This document shows, piece by piece, positions 34,079-42,986 of a stretch of 64,000 nt of DNA. How positions within the stretch are numbered: position 1 is the stretch's first letter; every line of letters starts with the position of its first letter. This DNA comes from an uncultured Bacteroidales bacterium (GTDB taxonomy: Bacteria > Bacteroidota > Bacteroidia > Bacteroidales > Paludibacteraceae), in contig CAMIZG010000001.1 in NCBI GenBank assembly GCA_946403215.1, forward strand, positions 1 through 64,000, in the 5' to 3' direction. Below the pieces are notes generated by a model that saw only the letters and a program-made list of their open reading frames with translations, had not been told where the DNA came from and made no database searches. A program made the position numbers and the translations under genes.

Positions 34079-34933
34079 TTATGCAATTGCATTGAGCATA
34101 TTTCCATAAACCTTATTGAGGTTAGCCACGTGATCGGCCAACTCCTTAGCAGCCGTCTGGAAGGTCTCGCTGCTCTTAGCTGCAGCAGCGGTAGCCTCGG
34201 CAGCTTTCTTGATATCCTTTGCCATTGCGTCGATCTGGCCGGCAGCCTCGCTGGTCTTCTCGGCTTGTAACTGAGCGCTCTTGAGTTGGAGCTCATATAC
34301 AGCGTTCAGGTTGTTCAGGTTGGCGTTAACTGCGGTCAGGCCCTTCTCATAAGCCTCAGTCTGGCCGGACATGTTCGTAGCTGAAGCAGCGAACTTCTCC
34401 ATAGCAACGCCTGCTACTTCCATCTTTTCGCCGAGCTTAGCGGTAGATGCAGCAACGCTGCTCAGATCATTGAGTTGGGCAGCCGTCTTGGCTAACTTCT
34501 GAATACCTTCGCTCAAACTTGCCTGATCTTTGTCTGACAATGTACCTGCGGGCAGACCTGCGCCACCACCAGCTACACCGCCGGCATTTCCGCCTCCGCC
34601 CATCGAGCCGAGCAGGGTCGGTTTCTCGCGTTTCGATACTTCTGCATACAGGTTAGGTTCGCAACCACTCTCAAGTGATACGAGCTGCGGGAACACTTGC
34701 TCCCAGTGATAGGTGGGGTGAGGAGCATCCAATGTACCGATGGTGAAGAGGAATGCCTCGGTGAACATACCGATCATAAGTACGACTGATGCACCTGGCC
34801 AGTGCAAGATCTTAAACAATGCACCGATAATTACGACAGCAGCACCTACTGAATAGATGATACCAGTGACACGTTTACCTTTGTAGGACTCATACCAAGC
34901 CATGAATCCACCTTTTTTCTCTGTGTTAGCCAT
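34079..34933 (-). CDS. gldL: type IX secretion/gliding motor protein GldL (PorL)
   Basis: GldL/PorL supplies two transmembrane helices to the motor. The 284-aa protein has helices at about residues 22-40 and 47-67 containing the conserved Lys-containing FKILHWPGASVVLMIG and the glutamate in GMFTEAFLF, then a Gly-rich linker and a long Ala-rich helical cytoplasmic tail. Confidence 0.96.
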   Translation of the reverse strand: MANTEKKGGFMAWYESYKGKRVTGIIYSVGAAVVIIGALFKILHWPGASVVLMIGMFTEAFLFTIGTLDAPHPTYHWEQVFPQLVSLESGCEPNLYAEVSKREKPTLLGSMGGGGNAGGVAGGGAGLPAGTLSDKDQASLSEGIQKLAKTAAQLNDLSSVAASTAKLGEKMEVAGVAMEKFAASATNMSGQTEAYEKGLTAVNANLNNLNAVYELQLKSAQLQAEKTSEAAGQIDAMAKDIKKAAEATAAAAKSSETFQTAAKELADHVANLNKVYGNMLNAIA

Positions 34934-34984
34934 TTTTTTGGGATTTTTTTAATTGTATAACTTATGTTAATTATTTGTTTTAAA

Positions 34985-36376
34985 TTACTCACCGATGTAC
35001 GAGCGAACGCAACGGAAGCCGATATACGGACGGCTCTCATACTGATACTCATAGTCGCGTGCACCGCACTGCAGATAGTCCTTTACGTCCTTCCAACTAC
35101 CTCCCTTGATAACTTTGCGCTTAAGCTGGTCGGGGTCGTTCTTGCGTGCCATGTACGCGTGGTTAGGGTTGTAGTCGTGAATGATAGCGCTTGCTGTCGG
35201 GGTAAAGGACTCCATTGTCCACTCTGACACGTTGCCTGCCATGTCGAACAATCCGAAGTCATTCGGGCGATACGATGCTACAGCCATCGGGCCGTTGCCC
35301 GTATCATCGTTGTATGCGCCGTGGTAGGGCTTGAAGTTAGCCAGGAAGCAACCTTTGTAGTCACGTACATAGTTGCCACCCCACGGGTAGGCTGCCATTT
35401 TTCTACCGCCACGAGCGGCATACTCCCACTCTGACTCGGTCGGCAGACGGTAGTTCTGCGCATCTATTGTTGTGTTGTCGTGCATAATCTGCGTACGCCA
35501 GTGGCAGAAAGCATGTGCCTGCTCCCAGGTTACACCCACAACTGGGTAGTTAGCGTAACCCTCGTGTGAGAAGTACTTGAGCATCTTGGGATCGTTGTAC
35601 GCATATTGGAAATCACGAATCCAGACCATCGTGTCCGGATAGATGTTGATAATACACTCGGTGTTAAGGTCTTTCGGCTCAACAAGTTTGCGGACAATGG
35701 TGGTGTCATAGATAGCACCGTTCTCGTCCACCCAGAATGAGTCAACACGTGCCTTGGCATTGTCGGGATACTTACCCTTGGCTACGTCGAACTTGTTCTC
35801 TTGCAACTTGGCTTGATCGTAGTTCTTCCAGGAGTAGTGGTAGTGCATACGGTTGGTGTTGAACGAGTGATCGGAATAGAACAGCGGACGCAAAGCGGCA
35901 TGAACCTCTTCGTCAGTCGTGTACTTCTTCCAAGGAATCTTATGTGCCGCAGCCCAGTTAAGAGCTGTATCCGGAACGATATCCTCGACAAACTCATCCT
36001 TCGGCACAATCATGAACTGTGCTCCATCTGCATATTCGTCAGCAGCAGCTGCACGAGAAAGCAAGGTCATGGCGATGGAGTCACGCACCCATAGTACAAA
36101 CTGCTTGTACTCATTGTTAGTGATCTCGGTCTCGTCCATCCAGAAAGCGTCCACTGTGGACATAATTTTGTTATCCGGCAAGGTGAACAGGTTCGACTGC
36201 GTGTTCTCGCCTTTCATGAAACTCCCCTTGCGGATAAGTAACATGCCAAACGGGTCGGCTTCAGAGAATTTCTTTGCTTTACCGGCACCAACCAATTCTC
36301 CTGCAGGCTTGTTGCAACCTACCAGTGCTATCGTGAGCACCAGAATCGGCAGAATAGTTTTCAGTTTCATATTCAT
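34985..36376 (-). CDS. gldK: type IX secretion lipoprotein GldK (PorK)
   Basis: GldK/PorK is the outer-membrane lipoprotein that rings with GldN. The 463-aa protein has a lipobox ending at Cys21 (ALVGC) and an FGE/SUMF1-like domain with FWMDETEITNNEYKQF, YRLPTESEWEYAARGG, DMAGNVSEWT and VIKGGSWKD. Two in-frame ATGs (36376 and 36370) fit equally. It is paralogous to the GldJ-like protein at 1.1 kb but lacks that protein's acidic insert. Confidence 0.95.
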   Translation of the reverse strand: MNMKLKTILPILVLTIALVGCNKPAGELVGAGKAKKFSEADPFGMLLIRKGSFMKGENTQSNLFTLPDNKIMSTVDAFWMDETEITNNEYKQFVLWVRDSIAMTLLSRAAAADEYADGAQFMIVPKDEFVEDIVPDTALNWAAAHKIPWKKYTTDEEVHAALRPLFYSDHSFNTNRMHYHYSWKNYDQAKLQENKFDVAKGKYPDNAKARVDSFWVDENGAIYDTTIVRKLVEPKDLNTECIINIYPDTMVWIRDFQYAYNDPKMLKYFSHEGYANYPVVGVTWEQAHAFCHWRTQIMHDNTTIDAQNYRLPTESEWEYAARGGRKMAAYPWGGNYVRDYKGCFLANFKPYHGAYNDDTGNGPMAVASYRPNDFGLFDMAGNVSEWTMESFTPTASAIIHDYNPNHAYMARKNDPDQLKRKVIKGGSWKDVKDYLQCGARDYEYQYESRPYIGFRCVRSYIGE

Positions 36377-36408
36377 TCGTTGATTGTTATGAATTTTCGT
36401 TATTGTTG

Positions 36409-37395
36409 TTACAAATATCTCACACTCTTGTATCGGTTCGTACGTTTTGGCTTGAGTATATCAAATCCGTATGCCAGAAAGAGTTCGTGAGAGCCGTAAC
36501 TCTCGTATATCAGTTTGGACGTCGGCAACTCGTATGTGTAGCCTATCTGTAGTCCTGATATTATATCCATGCCCAGCAATATTCCTACGTTCCCCAGAAT
36601 GCGGTAACTTGCTCCGAAGCGGTACCTCTCTTTGATCTCGGCCATCATGGTCAGGTTGATATCCCACTCCCTGAAATCCGACATCACAAGTATGGATGGC
36701 TTGAGTATCCAGTTCTTGTTCTTCAGCCGCCAATTGTATCCTCCGGCGATATACATCGTTCCTTTCAGGTGGAAGTCCGACTCATCGCTCCAGTGCAGTG
36801 TGGGATACGTCAGGTGGCTCATACTTGCACATACCCAGAAGCTTGGTGCCGAGTACCAAATACCCACTCCCATGTCGAAGGTCATCCCGTTGCCGCCTTG
36901 ACCGGTTGGTAGAGCTGGGTCAGAGGTCGAAAAGTAGTCGGCACTCAGATCCTTGAGGTTGACGCTGTCGTTGGCGAAACTGATATTCACAAACCCCAGA
37001 TCAATGCCTACGGCCAGTGTTCCTTTGCCCAACCTCTGTCTGTATGCATACTGTGCGTGAAGAGCTTGGTTAGAGAACAATCCGAAACGGTCGTTGAGGA
37101 ATCGTATTCCTGCAGCATGTTTTGTTTTGCCTATCACAAACGGCGAACTGAAACTGAAGTATGTAGTCATCGGTGCGTTCTTGATGCCCGTGAACTGCAT
37201 GCGGTGCATTCCCGCCACCTTCATCAGGTCGTCTTCACCCGCCGCTGCGGGGTTGTAGGCTGTTGGCAGATACATGTACTGGCCTATTTGCGGGTCAAAT
37301 TGCGCGCGCACGCTTATTACGCAACACGTTATGACACCCAACAACAGAACCAGTCGCTTCACGCCAATACTAATTTGCTTGTATCGAATCCGCAA
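36409..37395 (-). CDS. porP: PorP/SprF-family outer-membrane protein
   Basis: PorP/SprF proteins are outer-membrane beta-barrels needed for type IX export of particular cargo. The product shows a signal peptide ending VRAQFDPQ, the family start QFDPQIGQYMYLPTAYNPAAAG, and strand-rich sequence to the end. No ATG is available: a TTG at 37395 lies 3 bp after the DUF2795 stop, and a GTG at 37362 would give a more usual 20-aa signal peptide (VKRLVLLLGVITCCVISVRA); either may be correct. Confidence 0.92.
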   Translation of the reverse strand: MRIRYKQISIGVKRLVLLLGVITCCVISVRAQFDPQIGQYMYLPTAYNPAAAGEDDLMKVAGMHRMQFTGIKNAPMTTYFSFSSPFVIGKTKHAAGIRFLNDRFGLFSNQALHAQYAYRQRLGKGTLAVGIDLGFVNISFANDSVNLKDLSADYFSTSDPALPTGQGGNGMTFDMGVGIWYSAPSFWVCASMSHLTYPTLHWSDESDFHLKGTMYIAGGYNWRLKNKNWILKPSILVMSDFREWDINLTMMAEIKERYRFGASYRILGNVGILLGMDIISGLQIGYTYELPTSKLIYESYGSHELFLAYGFDILKPKRTNRYKSVRYL

Positions 37396-37398
37396 GGA

Positions 37399-37620
37399 TC
37401 AATACTCTTCTTCATCAAAGAAGAAGTCATCTTTGGTCGGAAAATCCGGCCATAGGTCTTCTATCGACTCAAACTCTTCTTCGTCGTCCTCAATTTCGTT
37501 GAGGTTCTCAATCACTTCCATGGGCGCACCCGTGCGTTGCGCATAATCCAGTAACTCGTCCCGCGTTGCAGGCCAAGGAGCATCCTCCAACTTTGATGCT
37601 AATTCCAGATTCCAATACAT
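37399..37620 (-). CDS. DUF2795 small acidic protein
   Basis: The 73-aa product is very acidic. It has an N-terminal conserved patch (MYWNLELASKLEDAPWPAT, DELLDYAQRTGAP) matching DUF2795 and a Glu/Asp-rich C-terminus ending DFFFDEEEY. It is the first gene of the porP-gldK-L-M-N operon and ends 3 bp before porP. Its role is unknown; family members occur broadly in Bacteroidota. Confidence 0.85.
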   Translation of the reverse strand: MYWNLELASKLEDAPWPATRDELLDYAQRTGAPMEVIENLNEIEDDEEEFESIEDLWPDFPTKDDFFFDEEEY

Positions 37621-37762
37621 ATTCGCAGTGTTAATGTCGTTAGTTCACCTTCTCCTAAAACCGTAATTTATGGCCTTCTATGCCGCATAAATCCGCATAC
37701 TATCATACGCAAAACGGTGCGCTTTAAGGCGCATAGTACATGCATAGTACGCAAAAGTTCGC
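37621..37762 (-). promoter_or_regulatory. leader of the type IX operon with short direct repeats
   Basis: About 140 nt. GCATAGTAC occurs at 37731-37739 and 37742-37750 (11-bp period), TACGCAAAA at 37706-37714 and 37748-37756, and TGCGC/GCGCA forms a small hairpin (37718-37733). Possible regulator or RNA-structure site. Confidence 0.5.
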
Positions 37763-37763
37763 G

Positions 37764-37794
37764 CAAAGGTACAAAAAAATATCCAAATATGCAA
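37764..37794 (-). promoter_or_regulatory. promoter of the DUF2795-porP-gldKLMN operon
   Basis: Minus-strand TACCTTTG (37764-37771) with a TTG element about 20 bp upstream (37792-37794). Confidence 0.72.
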
Positions 37795-37812
37795 GTTTTT
37801 TTTGATTTTTTT

Positions 37813-38406
37813 TTATTTTTTCCATTCTACAGGTGATTTTTTTTGTAAAATGGTACATTTACGGGCTAAAACGAAGCAGTAATCTGACAGACGGTTAACC
37901 CACCTGATGGCAGTCTGTAGTTGCTCCGTTTGTTCTGTTTCGGACGTTTCGGATGCAGTTGTCTCAGCCAGACGTACCATCAGTCGCTCCAGACGTCGGG
38001 TCACTGTGCGGCAGATATGTGCTGCGGCGATAGCCTCGCTGCCTGCCGGTAGGATAAAGGCGTGTTGCGGGGGCAGTTCGGCTTGGATGGCATCGATCCA
38101 TTGCTCTACCTCACGCACATCGTTCTCGCTCAGCCATTCTCCCCGGGCAGACGACAGGAAGGCACCTAGGTTGAACAACTTATTCTGAATAGTGGCTATT
38201 TGACCGGTGTGTATCGACACTTCGCTCAAGGGCTCATCCAAGGGAATATGCTTGCCTATCTGCTCAAGCAATGCTCTGAGCCATCCGAAGAACGAATTCA
38301 GTTCGTCGGCTGTACCGTAGGTCTCTATCTGTAGGTCGCACTTGCTCACTCTATTGCCGTTGGCCAGCGAGGTTGTACCGTTGTCCCCTGTTTTGGTGTA
38401 TATCAT
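37813..38406 (-). CDS. cob(I)alamin adenosyltransferase, PduO type
   Basis: The enzyme adenosylates cobalamin to the coenzyme form. The 197-aa helical protein has the YTKTGDNGTTSLANGNRVSK ATP-binding loop at the N-terminus, GTADELNSFFGWLR, and the FILPAGSEAIAAAHICRTVTRRLER signature. A Thr/Ser/Glu-rich insertion (about residues 150-163, coded by short repeats) separates the last helices. It ends a three-gene minus-strand unit with the methyltransferase 6 bp upstream. Confidence 0.94.
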   Translation of the reverse strand: MIYTKTGDNGTTSLANGNRVSKCDLQIETYGTADELNSFFGWLRALLEQIGKHIPLDEPLSEVSIHTGQIATIQNKLFNLGAFLSSARGEWLSENDVREVEQWIDAIQAELPPQHAFILPAGSEAIAAAHICRTVTRRLERLMVRLAETTASETSETEQTEQLQTAIRWVNRLSDYCFVLARKCTILQKKSPVEWKK

Positions 38407-38412
38407 AATCTT

Positions 38413-39234
38413 TCAAATTCTCATGCGGTAGTGTTTGCGCAGGTAGTGCCGGTTGAAGAACACTAACCCCAAGTGATAGCAGTCAATGGTGCTTGTCACT
38501 TGCTGCATGGCTTGTATCTCCTGCCATGCATGTTCCATCTCTGGCGAGTGGTGGATGTCGTCAATCACGTATATGCTATCCTGTCCGGCAGCCGGCAGCA
38601 GTTGCTTAAAGTAACGCACAGTAGCCTCGTATGTGTGATTGGCATCGATGTACGCCAGGTCAATATGCTTGACGTCGGATAGGGGCAAGGTTTCGTCAAT
38701 GTTCCCTATTACCGGCGTGATGTTCGTCAGTCCGATTTTGCGCCATACGTCCATCGCTATCTCTACCGCGTGCTCGGCGCCCTCGTACGTCCATACGGTG
38801 TTTTGTGGACTGACGGATGCCAGGTACGCGGTTGTTATGCCGAGCGATGTGCCCAGCTCGACGATGGTCAGGGGCTCATGGCGCGTGGTGGTCATGTAGT
38901 TCGCCAGTCGAAACAACAGAGCGCCTGTCTGTGGTGACTCTAGATGTCTGCGCGCGACCTCTGCCACAGGGCGTTCTGCCACGGATGGCTTTCCTTTGCT
39001 CGCGCGCGCACCCGTTCCATAATCTGTTTGCTGTAGCCTGTTTGTGCTATGTAGCAGGCGCGTTCGTTGCTGTTCGATGTGCGGAAAGGCGTAGTAGGCG
39101 TTGTCGTCGTACATCACCATCCGAACGATGTAGAACAGTGTTGGCGAATGCACGCCTTCGCCGCCTGTGTGCCACGCGGTCAACACGTGACGCACATAGC
39201 TCCATGCACGATATAAAGCGTTGCGAAGTGACAC
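38413..39234 (-). CDS. class I SAM-dependent methyltransferase
   Basis: The 273-aa protein has an N-terminal helical lead (GEGVHSPTLFYIVRMV), motif I VELGTSLGITTAYLAS, and a HIDLAYIDANHTYEATVRYFKQLLP acidic loop, as in O-methyltransferase-like Rossmann proteins. The GTG at 39234 directly abuts the stop of the upstream lipoprotein gene and supplies the HSP motif common in the family. Substrate unknown. Confidence 0.85.
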   Translation of the reverse strand: MSLRNALYRAWSYVRHVLTAWHTGGEGVHSPTLFYIVRMVMYDDNAYYAFPHIEQQRTRLLHSTNRLQQTDYGTGARASKGKPSVAERPVAEVARRHLESPQTGALLFRLANYMTTTRHEPLTIVELGTSLGITTAYLASVSPQNTVWTYEGAEHAVEIAMDVWRKIGLTNITPVIGNIDETLPLSDVKHIDLAYIDANHTYEATVRYFKQLLPAAGQDSIYVIDDIHHSPEMEHAWQEIQAMQQVTSTIDCYHLGLVFFNRHYLRKHYRMRI

Positions 39235-40698
39235 TTATCTGCGTGTTGATGTGCCGCTGCGTGTGTCGGTGCTTGCACCTGCTGAACGTGAGCTTGAACT
39301 ACTGCTACTGCTGCGCGAACTCGAAGTGCCCGAACTCGAACGGCTGCTCGTAGCGCTACTTCTGCTGGGCGCAGATGCTGCCGATGAGGTGCGTGTTGTG
39401 CTCGTTGTGCCAGAGGTGCGCACGCGCGTTGTGGTAGTGCTGGCTGCAGGCTGAGCCGTGCGCGACGGCTGTTGGGTGCTGGTTGTACGTGACGACGGCT
39501 GTTGCGTAGCTGTGGTTGTCGTGCGCGACGATGATGACTGCTGCTGGGTAGCTGTCGTTGAGCGCTGTGACGAAGTTTGCTGCGGAGCGGTGGTTGTTTG
39601 CGATGTTCGCTGACCGGCCGAGCTGGGTTGGGCTGTTGTTGAGCGCGAAGCGGAGGTCTGCTGAGTTGTTGTTGAACGCGACGGGGCAGACGATGAGGTG
39701 CTGCGTGTGCTCGTGGTCGTACGCATGGCGCCCGACTGCTCTATCGCCTGACGAAGCTGATTGGCGTTGGTTACGCGCGTAGCGTTCTGACCGCCTGCCG
39801 GAACGTATGTAGCTGTTGTGCGGCGCGAGAACGACTGCTCGGGGTATTGTTGTGCATAGTCGCCACGCGACAACGGACGAGATACATCGGCGTAATTGCT
39901 ATAGTGATAATGATCTACGTAGTGTACATCGTGGCAGTAGTGGTGGTTCTGCATGTACGTGGATACATATGCCTGGTAGTGTCCCAGATGGTACGGAGCA
40001 TGGTGGCCATAGTGATGCGGATAGTTGTCCCAGTAGTACGGTGAACGCCAGTAGGCGTATGTCGGACGGCCAAAACGGTCGAACAGCGGCGGACGCTTGT
40101 AGTAAACGGGCTCGATGATGTAGTTCGAGCCGTAGATATAAGGAGCGCCGATAACTTGTACGTATGGCGTGGCGTAACCCATCTCAACCACCAGTGTGGC
40201 TACGTCCTGATAGATATTTGCTGCCAGCACGGCCTGGATGAGCAGTACGTGCGTACGTCCCTCAAGGGTCTCCAGTACGCGCAAGTAGTCGATGAACCCG
40301 TCGCGATTGAGGTCGAGGTTGGAGATCATGTACGAGTTGGAATTCAGTATAGTCTCAAACTCCTCAACCGAGTAGGCCTGCGCAAAGGCAGCTGCTACGG
40401 CCTTCAGGTCAAGATACAGACTGATATCCGAGGTCATTGGCGTCACATCAATCACCGTGGTGCGTGTGGTTTGCGAACCCGGATAGGTCACGGTAGTGCT
40501 AACCGGCTGCGGATAGAGCGGAGTGGGCTGAGCTTGAACCGGCTGAGCTACTACAACAGTCTGCTGGGGTTGAGCGGGCTGAGCCACAACAACGGTTGTA
40601 GGAACAGGTTCCGGTGCAGGAGCAACGGTAACGATGCGCGTGATGCCGCAACTTGAAAGCAGCAAGGGCAAGGCAAGAATAATAGATGATCTTTTCAT
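39235..40698 (-). CDS. Ser/Thr-rich lipoprotein
   Basis: The 487-aa protein has a lipobox ending at Cys17 (LSSC), a Val/Pro/Gln-rich linker, a folded middle region (about residues 90-300, with YIYGSNYIIEP and many Tyr/His), and a 170-residue C-terminal tail almost wholly Ser, Thr, Arg, Gln and Ala. The tail is probably disordered and surface exposed. No domain is recognised. It starts the unit that continues to the methyltransferase and PduO genes. Confidence 0.75.
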   Translation of the reverse strand: MKRSSIILALPLLLSSCGITRIVTVAPAPEPVPTTVVVAQPAQPQQTVVVAQPVQAQPTPLYPQPVSTTVTYPGSQTTRTTVIDVTPMTSDISLYLDLKAVAAAFAQAYSVEEFETILNSNSYMISNLDLNRDGFIDYLRVLETLEGRTHVLLIQAVLAANIYQDVATLVVEMGYATPYVQVIGAPYIYGSNYIIEPVYYKRPPLFDRFGRPTYAYWRSPYYWDNYPHHYGHHAPYHLGHYQAYVSTYMQNHHYCHDVHYVDHYHYSNYADVSRPLSRGDYAQQYPEQSFSRRTTATYVPAGGQNATRVTNANQLRQAIEQSGAMRTTTSTRSTSSSAPSRSTTTQQTSASRSTTAQPSSAGQRTSQTTTAPQQTSSQRSTTATQQQSSSSRTTTTATQQPSSRTTSTQQPSRTAQPAASTTTTRVRTSGTTSTTRTSSAASAPSRSSATSSRSSSGTSSSRSSSSSSSSRSAGASTDTRSGTSTRR

Positions 40699-40723
40699 AT
40701 CTGAATTGTGTTGATGTTCCTTA

Positions 40724-40752
40724 GCAAAACGCAGTTAGATGGACTAACTGCG
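40724..40752 (-). terminator. terminator of tRNA-Ala
   Basis: Perfect 9-bp stem CGCAGTTAG/CTAACTGCG with a 5-nt loop and TTTT on the minus strand. Confidence 0.88.
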
Positions 40753-40777
40753 ATGATTTGTGCCTATATGGTCACCG

Positions 40778-40850
40778 TGGAGTATAGGGGACTCGAACCC
40801 CTTACCTTAACATTGCGAACGTTACGCTCTACCAGATGAGCTAATACCCC
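40778..40850 (-). tRNA. tRNA-Ala (anticodon CGC)
   Basis: 73 nt form a full cloverleaf: acceptor GGGGTAT/ATACTCC with the alanine identity pair G3-U70, a D-arm AGCTC...GAGC, anticodon loop TTCGCAA (anticodon CGC), and T-arm AGGGG-TTCGAGT-CCCCT. No CCA is encoded. The leader from its promoter is short (about 12 nt), unlike the other two tRNA genes here. Confidence 0.93.
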
Positions 40851-40869
40851 GTAATTTGTATTCACGGTG

Positions 40870-40901
40870 CAAAGATACAAAAAAATGTTGATATTTGCAA
40901 A
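40870..40901 (-). promoter_or_regulatory. promoter of tRNA-Ala
   Basis: Minus-strand TATCTTTG (40870-40877) and TTTG (40898-40901), 20 bp apart. Confidence 0.82.
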
Positions 40902-40917
40902 TTATTTTGCCTATTTT

Positions 40918-40949
40918 TTTGTTTTTATCAAAAAAAAGTTGTATCTTTG
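40918..40949 (+). promoter_or_regulatory. promoter of the TPR/PD40 gene
   Basis: TTTG (40918-40921), 20 bp, TATCTTTG (40942-40949). It is back to back with the tRNA-Ala promoter; the start codon is only about 15 nt past the predicted transcript start. Confidence 0.82.
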
Positions 40950-40970
40950 CGCCCGATTAGTGTGTTTGCT

Positions 40971-42431
40971 ATGCGACGATATCTATTTATAGTATTCTTT
41001 CTGACGTTTTCCGGCATTTCACTGTACGCTCAGAGTGCCAAGCAGGCGGATGACCTGTTTGCTGCGCAGAGTTACAACGAGGCGGGTGTCATCTACGATG
41101 CGCTCTTGCGCAAGCAGCCGAATCATCCGTTGTATCTGTACCGTGCAGCACGTTGCGCGCAGGAGCAGGGGCAACTTACTCAGGCTGAGGAGTTGTTCAT
41201 CAAGGCTGGCACCAAATACCCGCTTCGCAACTTCTTTCTCGGTGAGATCTATTACCAACAATGGCGTATGGATGAGGCTCTCGTTTCGTACGAAGCATTC
41301 CTGTCGTCGGTTGACGAGCAGAACGAACGTCGTCCGCTCGTGCAGCAGCGCATGGCTTATGCGCAGCTCATAGCACGATACCTCAAGCATGTTTCCCGCA
41401 TAGAGGTGCTTGGTACGCAGCGCGTACACAAAGCCGATCTGCTCAGCGCTTATGCCTTGAGTGAGGACAACGGCCTGCTGCAGCTCGACTCACTCGGCAG
41501 CACGTTCACTACCCAGCGTGCCGACCGACGTTATTACGCGGTGCGCACGACCGAGGTCGTGGATAGCTTGACCGCCTCGCGCACCATCATCGTCAACCAG
41601 CAACGGCTTCTCGAGCATTGGGAGGCGCCCGACACACTGAGCCCGGCGGTCAATGGTGGTACGACCAACAGTTATCCGTTCGTGCTCCCCGATGGCGCAA
41701 CGCTCTATTTTGCATCCGACCGCGAGGGCGGGTTGGGCGGATTGGATATCTATATGACCCGTTATAACGCCGCACTCGGGCAATGGATGCCTGCGGAGAA
41801 TATTGGTCTGCCATACAACTCGCCTGCTGATGACTACCTCTACGCCTGCGATGAAGCCAAGGGCTGCGCGTACTTCGCCACCAACCGCCACTGCCCGAAC
41901 ATCGACTCCGTCGAGGTCTATCAGATTACGTTGGGGGAACGTTCGTTCTTACGCTCACTGCCTCACAACGAACTCGTAGCGCTCGCAAGACTCGACAGCG
42001 TTGCTTCCCTGCTCACCGAAGTGGGAGAGCCATTTGCTGAGGGCATCGGAGTGGATGCGGAGGGCAACCCTTCCCATCCTAGACAATACACGGACTCTAA
42101 AGCGAGCCAAAAGCCTCTTTCTGCAGGCGTCAATGCTGCTGCGGACTCTATCTTCTTCGTGCTCAATGACTCCGAGACCTACACGCGCCTCTCTGATTTC
42201 CGCAACGACTCGGCGCGAAGCCTCTACAAGAATTATATCAAGATGGAGCAAATCCAGCTGCAGGCCGAAGAAATGTTGGATCATCTGCGTCAGCAGTATT
42301 ACGACGCCAACGATTCGACGCGCGCGTCACTCCAGGCACGTATTCCTATCCTCTCCGACGAGATCAACAAGCGCAAGCGACTCATGCGACAGACCATCGC
42401 GCAGGTGCGCAAGTTGGAGTCGGCGCAGTAA
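40971..42431 (+). CDS. secreted TPR and PD40 beta-propeller protein
   Basis: The 486-aa protein has a signal peptide (LFIVFFLTFSGISLYAQS), N-terminal TPR-like repeats (about residues 25-130: AGVIYDALLRKQPNHPLYLYRAARC) and PD40-type strands (DGATLYFASDREGGLGGLDIYMTR and CAYFATNRH), then a C-terminal coiled helix (about 410-486). This arrangement resembles the PorE/SprE-like or peptidoglycan-contacting proteins of Bacteroidota but lacks an OmpA domain. A type IX or wall role is possible, not shown. ATG at 40971 is chosen since an earlier start falls in the promoter. Confidence 0.78.
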   Translation: MRRYLFIVFFLTFSGISLYAQSAKQADDLFAAQSYNEAGVIYDALLRKQPNHPLYLYRAARCAQEQGQLTQAEELFIKAGTKYPLRNFFLGEIYYQQWRMDEALVSYEAFLSSVDEQNERRPLVQQRMAYAQLIARYLKHVSRIEVLGTQRVHKADLLSAYALSEDNGLLQLDSLGSTFTTQRADRRYYAVRTTEVVDSLTASRTIIVNQQRLLEHWEAPDTLSPAVNGGTTNSYPFVLPDGATLYFASDREGGLGGLDIYMTRYNAALGQWMPAENIGLPYNSPADDYLYACDEAKGCAYFATNRHCPNIDSVEVYQITLGERSFLRSLPHNELVALARLDSVASLLTEVGEPFAEGIGVDAEGNPSHPRQYTDSKASQKPLSAGVNAAADSIFFVLNDSETYTRLSDFRNDSARSLYKNYIKMEQIQLQAEEMLDHLRQQYYDANDSTRASLQARIPILSDEINKRKRLMRQTIAQVRKLESAQ

Positions 42432-42494
42432 TAGCTGATAATGGCCAATTGAATGTAGACAGCAAATAGTAGAATTCGACAAATCCCTTTTACT

Positions 42495-42923
42495 ATGGAT
42501 AAACAAGACAAACGTGACCTTTTGTACATGCGCATGGCGCGCACGTGGGCAGAAAATAGTTATTGTGTACGCCGCAAGGTGGGTGCCTTGCTTGTGCGCG
42601 ACAAGATGATCATATCCGATGGTTACAATGGCACCCCTTCGGGCTTTGAGAACATATGCGAAGATGGCAACAATGTAAGCAAACCCTACGTCCTGCACGC
42701 CGAGGCCAACGCCATTACCAAGGTTGCACGCTCCGGCAACAGTTCGGATGGTGCTACGCTGTACGTAACGGCTTCGCCCTGTATGGAGTGCTCCAAACTG
42801 ATCATCCAATCCGGCATCAAACGCGTAGTGTATGGCGAGAAGTACCGCCTGATGGATGGCGTCGAACTGCTCCAACGCGCCGGCATACAAGTGGATTTTC
42901 TGCCAGACACTCCTGAAAACTGA
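42495..42923 (+). CDS. dCMP/CMP deaminase-family protein
   Basis: The 142-aa protein has the zinc-binding HAEANAI motif and PCMECSKLI, which together define cytidine/deoxycytidylate deaminases; the DGYNGTPSGF loop and length favour dCMP deaminase (dUMP supply). It lies 63 bp downstream of the TPR gene and 63 bp before the S41 protease gene. Confidence 0.92.
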   Translation: MDKQDKRDLLYMRMARTWAENSYCVRRKVGALLVRDKMIISDGYNGTPSGFENICEDGNNVSKPYVLHAEANAITKVARSGNSSDGATLYVTASPCMECSKLIIQSGIKRVVYGEKYRLMDGVELLQRAGIQVDFLPDTPEN

Positions 42924-42976
42924 ATACTGAAATAATTGTGCCCCGTTTGAGCTAAGAATACTGAATACTGAAAGCT
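42919..42976. repeat. heptamer repeats between the deaminase and S41 genes
   Basis: ACTGAAT-type units with period 7 appear twice (AACTGAATACTGAAATAA and AATACTGAATACTGAAAGC), separated by unique sequence. Confidence 0.6.
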
Positions 42977-42986
42977 TAATACTCTG

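Noticed and set aside
40947..40970. Upstream TTG start for the TPR/PD40 gene
   Set aside because: It overlaps the -7 promoter box and would add a non-signal-like N-terminus; the ATG at 40971 gives a normal signal peptide.
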